64,000 bases of DNA from Larkinella sp049445795 (GTDB lineage Bacteria; Bacteroidota; Bacteroidia; Cytophagales; Spirosomataceae), in contig NZ_JBMSDT010000011.1 in NCBI RefSeq assembly GCF_049445795.1, positions 62,001 through 126,000 of the forward strand. Reading direction: 5' to 3'. Both the position numbers and the translations under genes were made by a program. Of this stretch, positions 57,916 to 64,000 are shown piece by piece (the first letter of the stretch is position 1; the number at the start of each line of letters is the position of its first letter). The notes beneath the pieces are model-generated. The model had not been told where the DNA came from. It searched no databases and saw only the letters and a list, made by a program, of their open reading frames with translations.

Positions 57916-58953
57916 ATGAAAAAAACTGCTTTATTGGCTTTACTTACCACAAGTTGCTGCCTGGCGCTGGCCCAGACACCGTATCCGACCATCGGTTCCA
58001 TCGAACGACTGGACCCCAGGCTGGATGCTTTACTTCCCAAAGACGCTAAACTGGAAGTGCTGGCGAGCGGTTTCGACTGGTCGGAGGGGCCGGTATGGGT
58101 CAAAGGCGCGGGGAACACGGAAGGCTACCTATTGTTTTCGGATGTCCCGCAAAACACCGTGTACAAATGGTCGGAGAAAGAAGGGTGCAAACCGTTTCTG
58201 AAACCGTCGGGCTACACGGGTGTTGCGCCGTATAGTGGCGAACCGGGTAGCAACGGGCTGGCCGTGGACGGAAAAGGCCGCCTGATTTCGGCGGAGCACG
58301 GTGACCGGCGGGTGTCGGCGCTCTCGCTGGTGGCCGGAGCCGGTGGAAAAATTACGCTGGCCGATCAATATGGCGGCAAACGGTTTAACAGCCCCAACGA
58401 CGTCGCGCCCCATTCCAGCGGCAGCGTTTACTTTACGGACCCACCGTACGGGCTGCCAGAACGCGAAAAAGACACGAAAACCCGCGAACTGAATATCCAC
58501 GGTGTCTACCGGGTGACGCCCGACGGTAAGGTAACGCTGCTTATCGACGACCTAACAAGGCCCAACGGCATTGCCTTTTCGCCCGATGAAAAGACGCTGT
58601 ATATTGCCCAATCCGACCCTGAAAAACCGTACATCATGGCGTATCCGGTACAGGCCGACGGAACGGTGGGGAAGGGGCGGCTTTTCTATGATGCCACCGA
58701 AGGAGTCAAACAGAAATGGCCGGGTTTGCCCGATGGGCTGAAAGTGGACAAAACCGGGAATGTCTGGTCGAGCGGACCGGGCGGGATTTTGATCCTGGCC
58801 CCCGACCAGCCTAATGGTCCCGGTAAACTGCTCGGACGCATCCGGACCGGCGTGGCGACCGCCAACTGCGGTTTTGGCGACGACGGTTCCACGCTCTACA
58901 TCACCGCCGACATGTACCTGATCCGCGTCAAAACCCTCGCCAAAGGCTTCTGA
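57916..58953 (+). CDS. SMP-30/gluconolactonase-family protein, exported
   Basis: A 345-residue protein with a signal peptide (MKKTALLALLTTSCCLALAQ) and a six-bladed propeller of the SMP-30 family: EGPVWVK (metal-binding Glu), GSNGLAVDGKGRLISAEHGDRRV, FNSPNDVAPHSSGSVYFTDPPYGL and RPNGIAFSPDEKTLYIAQSDPEKPYI, where the paired Asn and Asp positions bind the metal. It probably hydrolyses a sugar lactone or related ester. Confidence 0.9.
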   Translation: MKKTALLALLTTSCCLALAQTPYPTIGSIERLDPRLDALLPKDAKLEVLASGFDWSEGPVWVKGAGNTEGYLLFSDVPQNTVYKWSEKEGCKPFLKPSGYTGVAPYSGEPGSNGLAVDGKGRLISAEHGDRRVSALSLVAGAGGKITLADQYGGKRFNSPNDVAPHSSGSVYFTDPPYGLPEREKDTKTRELNIHGVYRVTPDGKVTLLIDDLTRPNGIAFSPDEKTLYIAQSDPEKPYIMAYPVQADGTVGKGRLFYDATEGVKQKWPGLPDGLKVDKTGNVWSSGPGGILILAPDQPNGPGKLLGRIRTGVATANCGFGDDGSTLYITADMYLIRVKTLAKGF

Positions 58954-59249
58954 AAAAGCTGGTACCCTGGTAGCCCGCAGGGCTATACATCCTGATAACC
59001 CCGGATGCAATCCGGGGCATGTGGCCAGATCCAGTAGCCTCTGGCTCCTGGATCTGATGAGGTAGGAGTTGTATCAGGTTATCCGCTGTTCCGGGCTATG
59101 GGGCCGGGCCAGCAAGCCCCGGATTGCATCCGGGGTTATCAATGGAAAGCCCTCAGGGCTTGGGCGGTCAGTTTCTGGGGTGGCTGAATGATAGGATTCT
59201 TTTTCGTTGAACTCTCTCTTCATTCCTCAGCACTCTGGATTCTTCTCGT
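58954..59249. repeat. compound palindromic repeat, family D
   Basis: An intergenic stretch with nested inverted repeats and no gene. Outer arms are AGCCCGCAGGGCT (58972-58984) and AAGCCCTCAGGGCTT (59147-59161); inner arms ATAACCCCGGATGCAATCCG (58995 on) and CGGATTGCATCCGGGGTTAT (ending 59139); a third hairpin AGATCCAG/CTGGATCT lies in the centre. Confidence 0.85.
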
Positions 59250-59257
59250 TATATTTG
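59250..59257 (+). promoter_or_regulatory. Bacteroidota -7 box for mrdA
   Basis: TATATTTG, an exact TAnnTTTG match, 50 bases upstream of the mrdA ATG. Confidence 0.55.
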
Positions 59258-59307
59258 TAACTGAATTGGTAGGAAAAGTGTAGGAAGAGTTTCGGCGTTA
59301 ATGGGAT

Positions 59308-61284
59308 ATGATTGAGAACAGAAAATACATTGTTATCGGCGTTTTCTGTCTGGTTGGGCTGGTTTACCTGTCCCGGTTATTTTATCTGCAAATTCTGGAC
59401 GATAGTTACTCCCTCGAGTCATCGAGCAACTCCATCAAGCGTGTCATTGAAATTCCGTACCGGGGGCAGATTTACGACCGGAACGGGAAATTGCTGGTCT
59501 ACAACACCCCGGTTTATGACCTTTACGTGACGCCCAAGAAAGTCTACATCCCTGATACAGCGGCCTTTTGCCGGTTGATGAACCTGGAACGCAGCGAGTT
59601 CGACAGCATCATGGAGAACGCCAAGGCCTACTCGCCCCGGAAGCCGTCGCTGTTTCTGCGTCAGTTGTCGAAGGAAGATTTTGCCCGGATTCAGGATGCG
59701 CTGGTCGATTACAAAGGCTTCGAGCACGTCACCAGTTCCATGCGTACTTATCCGGCTCACACACTGGCGAACGCGCTGGGTTACGTAGGCGAGGTGAGTA
59801 AAAAACAACTTGACGAACAGGAAACCCCCTATTACCGGCAGGGTGATTACATCGGCCGCAGCGGTCTGGAACAGTATTATGAGTCGGTGTTGCGCGGCCA
59901 GCGTGGCATCAAGTTCATCATGCAGAACGTGCACGGGGTTCCGAAAGGCTCCTGGAAAAACGGCGCGTTCGATTCGCTGGCCATTGCCGGAAAAAACCTG
60001 TACACCGGCATCGATGTTGAAATTCAACAATATGCCGACACGCTGATGCAGAACAAGGTGGGGAGCGTCGTGGCCATCGAACCGTCGACTGGCCAGATTC
60101 TGGCGATGGTGTCGGCCCCAACCTACGACCCGAACATTCTGTCGAGCCGGTTTTTCTCTAAAAGCTACGCCCAACTGGCCAAAAATCCGTACAAGCCGCT
60201 GATCAATCGACCGGTTTCGGCGAGTTACCGGCCCGGATCGACATTCAAACTGATTCAAAGCCTGGTGGCCTTGCAGGACGGTGCAGTCATGCCGAGTTCA
60301 ATTTTTAGCCACGCGGGGGTGCCGATGAAATGCCACTGCAACCGTTCGGGACGCCTGAACCTGTCGGGGGCCGTTCAATATTCCTGTAACCCGTATTTCT
60401 ACCACGTCTTCCGGCGGTTACTTTACAATAATTCGGAGCGGAACACTTTCAAGGCATCGGCGATGGGGCTGCACCATTGGCACGACATGGTAGCGAAATT
60501 CGGCATCGGACAGAAGCTGGGGATCGACCTGCCCAGCGAACTGAAGGGAAGTCTGCCCGATGCGGAGTACTACGATAAAATCTACGGGGAAAAACGCTGG
60601 AAGTTTTCAACGATTTACTCCCTCAGCATCGGCGAAGGTGAGTTGTTGATCAACCCGCTCAAAATGGCCAATGTAGCCGCAATCATTGCCAACCGGGGCT
60701 GGTATTATACCCCGCACCTGGTCGGTGGCATTGGCAAGCCGGGCCAGGGAATTGATCCAAAATACCTTGAAAAACACGAGGTAGGGATTGACCCCCAGTA
60801 TTTTGAGTTTGTTGCCGAAGGCATGCAGGGCGCCGTCGAACACGGCACCGTAACCTCGGCGGCTGTCATTCGCGATATTGCCATCTGCGGCAAAACCGGT
60901 ACGTCTCAGAACAAAAAAGGCAAAGATCATTCCATTTTCGTCGCCTTTGCTCCGCGCGAGAACCCTAAAATTGCCATCGCGGTTTTTGTTGAAAATGCCG
61001 GATGGGGCGGTATTGCGGCCGCTTCGGTCGCTTCGCTGGTCATTGAAAAATACATCAAACGAAAAGTGGTGAATGTCGCGCTGGACAAAAAGGTCAAAGA
61101 AGCCAACTACCTGCCGGGCGTGATCATCCCGAAGAAACAGCCCACTCCGAAGAAGTTCGAACCCCCGAAAGATAGCGCTACGAAACCACTGATTGTCAAG
61201 GCGGTTGCGCCCAGAGAAGAGGCTTCTGCTGCGGTGGATGCAAACGCACTGGCATCCCGGCCCGTTTCGGCCAACGGCAATTAA
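59308..61284 (+). CDS. mrdA: penicillin-binding protein 2
   Basis: A 658-residue class B transpeptidase of the elongation machinery. Membrane anchor at about residues 7-27, dimerisation region starting PYRGQIYDRNGKLL, transpeptidase motifs GSTFKLI (active serine about 312), YSCNPYF (SxN form) and CGKTGTSQN. A Lys/Pro-rich tail of about 60 residues follows. rodA comes 33 bases later; the pair is the usual mrdA-rodA order. Confidence 0.96.
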   Translation: MIENRKYIVIGVFCLVGLVYLSRLFYLQILDDSYSLESSSNSIKRVIEIPYRGQIYDRNGKLLVYNTPVYDLYVTPKKVYIPDTAAFCRLMNLERSEFDSIMENAKAYSPRKPSLFLRQLSKEDFARIQDALVDYKGFEHVTSSMRTYPAHTLANALGYVGEVSKKQLDEQETPYYRQGDYIGRSGLEQYYESVLRGQRGIKFIMQNVHGVPKGSWKNGAFDSLAIAGKNLYTGIDVEIQQYADTLMQNKVGSVVAIEPSTGQILAMVSAPTYDPNILSSRFFSKSYAQLAKNPYKPLINRPVSASYRPGSTFKLIQSLVALQDGAVMPSSIFSHAGVPMKCHCNRSGRLNLSGAVQYSCNPYFYHVFRRLLYNNSERNTFKASAMGLHHWHDMVAKFGIGQKLGIDLPSELKGSLPDAEYYDKIYGEKRWKFSTIYSLSIGEGELLINPLKMANVAAIIANRGWYYTPHLVGGIGKPGQGIDPKYLEKHEVGIDPQYFEFVAEGMQGAVEHGTVTSAAVIRDIAICGKTGTSQNKKGKDHSIFVAFAPRENPKIAIAVFVENAGWGGIAAASVASLVIEKYIKRKVVNVALDKKVKEANYLPGVIIPKKQPTPKKFEPPKDSATKPLIVKAVAPREEASAAVDANALASRPVSANGN

Positions 61285-61317
61285 CTCATCATTCATCGTT
61301 AATCATTCATCATTCCC

Positions 61318-62598
61318 TTGGTTTCCCGCGAACCACAAATTACGCAAAACATCGATTGGGTAACGCTGATGCTCTACATCGCCTGTGTGTTTATGGGCTG
61401 GCTGAACGTGTATGCGGCCGTGTACAGTCCAGAAACTCAAACGAGCCTGTTCGACTTGTCGACCAATGCCGGAAAACAGTTGATGTGGATCGGTACGACG
61501 GTTTTGCTGATTATTGCCATTCTGGTAATCAATTACCGGTTTTGGGATACGTTTGCCTTTGTCATTTACGGCCTGACCATTCTGTCGCTGCTGCTGGTTC
61601 TGGTGGCCGGATCGAACATCAACGGATCGCGGTCCTGGTTTAAGCTTGGCGCTTTTTCGATCCAGCCCGCCGAATTTGCCAAGCTGGCAACAGCCCTGGC
61701 CCTGGCGCGGTACATCGACTACCCAAACGTCAACCTGACCAAGCTGAAAGACCAGCTCTGGTGTGCCGGGATTATTGCATTGCCCGCCGTCTTGATCATT
61801 GCCTCGAACGAAACCGGCTCCATGCTGGTCTTTGCGTCGTTCATCATCATGCTGTATCGGGAAGGCTTGCCGGGCATCTATCCGCTGATTGCCGTGGTGG
61901 TCATTACGTTGTTTATCCTGACATTGATCGTACCCAAGCTGATTCTTTTTGGGGTCATTTTGGCGCTGGCGGTGCTGGCGGTTTTTCTGACACCCCGTTA
62001 CCAGCGCTCTTTCCAGAACATGCTGATGATTGGCATTACGGCCTTTACGATGATTGCGGTCGTGGCCGGGGTGGATTTTTTCGTGAACAGCGTCTTGCAG
62101 AAGCACCAGCAAAACCGCATCAAGGTGCTCATTAACCCGGCCGCCGATCCGCTGGGCGCCGGCTGGAACGTGACGCAGGCCAAAATTGCCATTGGCTCCG
62201 GTCGGTTGCAGGGTAAAGGATTTTTGGAAGGCACGCAAACGAAGTTTGACTTCGTACCCGAGCAGAGTACCGACTTTATTTTCTGTACCATCGGCGAGGA
62301 GCACGGTTTTATCGGAAGTGCGCTCGTGATCATGCTGTTCGTATCACTGCTGTGCCGGATTGTTTTATTGGCCGAAAAACAGCGAACGCGGTTTGCGCGG
62401 GTATACGGTTACTCGCTGGCCGGCATCATTTTCTTTCACCTCATGATCAATATCGGCATGACCATCGGTCTGATGCCCGTCATCGGCATTCCGCTGCCGT
62501 TCTTTAGTTATGGTGGTTCGTCACTCTGGTCGTTTTCGATTTTGCTGTTTATCTTCCTCAAACTGGATTCCCGCCGGGTCGGGATGTTTACACGGTAA
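61318..62598 (+). CDS. rodA: rod-shape protein RodA
   Basis: A 426-residue SEDS glycosyltransferase with about ten membrane helices. Characteristic parts are GSNINGSRSWFKLGAFSIQPAEFAKLATALALARY, an NPAADPLGAGWNVTQAKIAIGSGRLQGKGFLEGTQTKFDFVPEQSTDFIF loop with the catalytic-type Asp, and IGLMPVIGIPLPFFSYGGSSL. It polymerises lipid II with PBP2. The start is TTG at 61318: the next ATG is 17 codons further on and would cut the conserved beginning of helix 1. Confidence 0.95.
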   Translation: MVSREPQITQNIDWVTLMLYIACVFMGWLNVYAAVYSPETQTSLFDLSTNAGKQLMWIGTTVLLIIAILVINYRFWDTFAFVIYGLTILSLLLVLVAGSNINGSRSWFKLGAFSIQPAEFAKLATALALARYIDYPNVNLTKLKDQLWCAGIIALPAVLIIASNETGSMLVFASFIIMLYREGLPGIYPLIAVVVITLFILTLIVPKLILFGVILALAVLAVFLTPRYQRSFQNMLMIGITAFTMIAVVAGVDFFVNSVLQKHQQNRIKVLINPAADPLGAGWNVTQAKIAIGSGRLQGKGFLEGTQTKFDFVPEQSTDFIFCTIGEEHGFIGSALVIMLFVSLLCRIVLLAEKQRTRFARVYGYSLAGIIFFHLMINIGMTIGLMPVIGIPLPFFSYGGSSLWSFSILLFIFLKLDSRRVGMFTR

Positions 62599-62601
62599 CA
62601 A

Positions 62602-62680
62602 AATTATGAATGATGAATTATGAGTTATGAATGAGCCACCGCAGTAATTCATCATTCATAACTCATAATTCATCATTCTT
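62602..62680. repeat. AT-rich inverted repeat (ATTATGAATGATG type) after rodA
   Basis: Arms such as AATTATGAATGATGAATTAT and complement, slightly imperfect, around GCCACCGCAG. It lies between the convergent rodA and sulfite-oxidase-like genes and might help end both transcripts. Confidence 0.78.
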
Positions 62681-62681
62681 T

Positions 62682-63911
62682 TTACGCCACCTTCACCGCG
62701 ATCCGGTGGCAGGCGTTGTTGCAGTAGCCTTCGGGGTTCCATTGCGGCATGACCATCGGTTGCGACACACCCGCGTCGTCGACAGCCCGCGCCCAGAGTT
62801 CGTAATAGCCTTTTTGCGGAAGTTTCAGGTCCAGCGTCCAGTGTTGCCAGGCCAGGCGGTTTTTGGGGGGCTGAAGTTTACAGGTTTGCCAGGTCGCACC
62901 GAAATCGTAGGAAACCTGCATGGCCTTCACGGCCCGGTCGCCCGCCCAGGCGTGGCCACGTAACGGAATCACTTGCCCCAGGTTTACCGTCGCACCGGTT
63001 TTGGGAAAGGTGATCAGCGATTTTACCGGCATCGACTCGATGATTTTGAACTGATCTTCCGGCGGATCGACGCCCGGCGGAACCGGGTTGATGGGCACTT
63101 TGTAGCTTTTGCCGGTCATCTTGGCCCCGTCGTGGACTTTGTTTCGTACGGCAATTGTATGGAGCCATTTGCCGGACGTGGAAGCGGGCCAGCCGCCCAC
63201 CACCAGCCGCAGCGGATGGCCGTGCGCGAGCGGGATGTCCTGCCCGTTCATGGCCCAGGCTACCAGCGTTTCGTCTTCCAGCGCTTTTTTGATCGGAACA
63301 CCCCGCGAGATGACCGGTTTGGTCGGGTCCTGGCTCACGTGCAGGTCTTTGCCGTAATAGCCAATGTACACGGCATCGTCTTTCAGCCCGACATCGGCCA
63401 GAATATCTTTCAGCCGCACGCCCGTCCACTCGGCACAGCTTACGGCCCCGTCGGTCCACTGGTTTCCGGCGGTTTGGGGAGCGTAACCCGACCGGCCGTT
63501 CCCGGCACATTCGAGCACGAGCTGGTAGGTATGGGTTTTGAATTTTTTCTTTAACTCGCTGAGCGAATAAGTTTTGGGCGCTTTCACCGATTCCCCGTTG
63601 ATCGTCAGTTTCCAGTTTGCCACGTCGATGCTTTCCGGAATCAAACCGTTGTTGCGGATGAACATCTTATCGGCGGGAGTCACCGGATCGTCCAGCAGGT
63701 GAGCGGGGGCTTCAACATTCCAGGGCTTGTCGTTCAAAACCGTCATGTCCTTATGCTTATTCAGCATCGGATTGGGCTCCAGAACGAGCGGCAGATATCC
63801 GGCGGGCATCCGGTCGGCGAAGGCAATCCGGGTGCCCAGCAGGCCGGTGAGGGTGGCCAGCGTACTTTTTTTCAGAAAACCCCGACGGTCGAAATGTGGT
63901 GATCGGTTCAT
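62682..63911 (-). CDS. Tat-exported sulfite-oxidase-like molybdoenzyme
   Basis: A 409-residue protein: twin-arginine leader FDRRGFLKKSTLATLTGLLG, then a sulfite-oxidase-type molybdopterin domain with LVLECAGNGRSGY (Mo-ligand Cys about 140) and GAVSCAEWTGVRLKDIL, the HGHPLRLVVGGWP segment, and a C-terminal dimerisation domain. It would oxidise sulfite (or a related substrate) in the periplasm. The heme domain found in some relatives is absent; a separate cytochrome c would be needed and is not in the window. Confidence 0.9.
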   Translation of the reverse strand: MNRSPHFDRRGFLKKSTLATLTGLLGTRIAFADRMPAGYLPLVLEPNPMLNKHKDMTVLNDKPWNVEAPAHLLDDPVTPADKMFIRNNGLIPESIDVANWKLTINGESVKAPKTYSLSELKKKFKTHTYQLVLECAGNGRSGYAPQTAGNQWTDGAVSCAEWTGVRLKDILADVGLKDDAVYIGYYGKDLHVSQDPTKPVISRGVPIKKALEDETLVAWAMNGQDIPLAHGHPLRLVVGGWPASTSGKWLHTIAVRNKVHDGAKMTGKSYKVPINPVPPGVDPPEDQFKIIESMPVKSLITFPKTGATVNLGQVIPLRGHAWAGDRAVKAMQVSYDFGATWQTCKLQPPKNRLAWQHWTLDLKLPQKGYYELWARAVDDAGVSQPMVMPQWNPEGYCNNACHRIAVKVA

Positions 63912-63942
63912 TCAGGTAAAGCGATAACTGGGTTTACGGCGT

Positions 63943-63950
63943 CAAAAATA
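63943..63950 (-). promoter_or_regulatory. possible -7 box of the sulfite-oxidase-like gene
   Basis: Minus strand TATTTTTG, matching TAnnTTTG, 32 bases upstream of ATG 63911, just downstream of a terminator for an outside gene. Confidence 0.45.
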
Positions 63951-63951
63951 G

Positions 63952-63990
63952 CAAAAAAGACCTGCCGGAGACGAAAGCCGTGCAGGTCTA
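63952..63990 (-). terminator. terminator of a minus-strand gene beyond the window
   Basis: On the minus strand AGACCTGC...CGG pairs with CCG...GCAGGTCT and six T follow. It implies that a minus-strand gene ends just beyond base 64000. Confidence 0.85.
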
Positions 63991-64000
63991 TAAAATTTGT

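Noticed and set aside
61303..62304. Minus-strand open frame of 333 codons opposite rodA
   Set aside because: Antisense shadow; Gln/Arg-rich translation without motifs, while rodA is unambiguous.

Overview
The window is chromosomal DNA from a gliding Bacteroidota bacterium, most likely order Cytophagales and close to Spirosoma, Larkinella or related Spirosomaceae. The evidence is a complete porP/sprF-gldK-gldL-gldM-gldN block of the type IX secretion/gliding machine with a porW/sprE-like gene nearby, DUF4271 next to hemD, a long two-part NusB, atpB with an N-terminal leader, a LytS/LytTR pair, and many Bacteroidota-type promoter boxes (TAnnTTTG). Base composition is moderately GC-rich. I saw no rRNA, tRNA, CRISPR array, prophage or intact insertion sequence.

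Layout. 1-5 kb: the end of a choice-of-anchor I protein, a small membrane protein, then an exported MTA/SAH nucleosidase, an exported RidA protein and a purine permease that may form a scavenging unit. 5-7 kb: a LytS-type kinase and LytTR regulator. 7-12 kb: a Uma2-type protein, a DPP-IV-like peptidase and an amidase. 12-16 kb: a minus-strand housekeeping run (nusB, ytxH-like, DUF1573 lipoprotein, yajC, ybbR-like, coaE). 15.9-16.5 kb: a broken GxxExxY gene enclosed by a 42-bp inverted repeat. 16.6-19 kb: an ABC exporter and an antitoxin/PIN-toxin pair whose toxin is frameshifted. 19-28 kb: acetyltransferase, dipeptide epimerase, amidohydrolase, ispF, M16 peptidase, TPR protein, phosphotriesterase-like protein and dnaX. 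28-33 kb: membrane protein, sucD, DUF4271 protein and hemD. 32-38 kb: the T9SS/gliding genes. 38-46 kb: uvrC, glycerate kinase, a class A PBP and porW/sprE. 46-49.5 kb: an ATP synthase operon containing the Fo genes and delta but closed by a terminator before any alpha gene. 49.6-58.9 kb: accessory enzymes, including a DnaG-like mini-primase, a D-apionate lactonase-like protein and a plug-only TonB-receptor relative. 59.3-62.6 kb: mrdA-rodA for cell elongation. 62.7-63.9 kb: a Tat-exported sulfite-oxidase-like molybdoenzyme.

Between the genes lie several families of palindromic repeats. One (four copies, core CACGGACTTTAGTCCGTG) reaches into neighbouring genes and supplies the last codons and stop codon of coaE and of the phosphotriesterase-like gene. 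Another consists of AT-rich inverted repeats, often inside operons. The observations most worth following are the inverted-repeat-bounded GxxExxY cassette, the coding role of the palindromic repeats, an A10 slippery run in dnaX that should yield a short gamma form, and the exported nucleosidase/RidA/permease trio.
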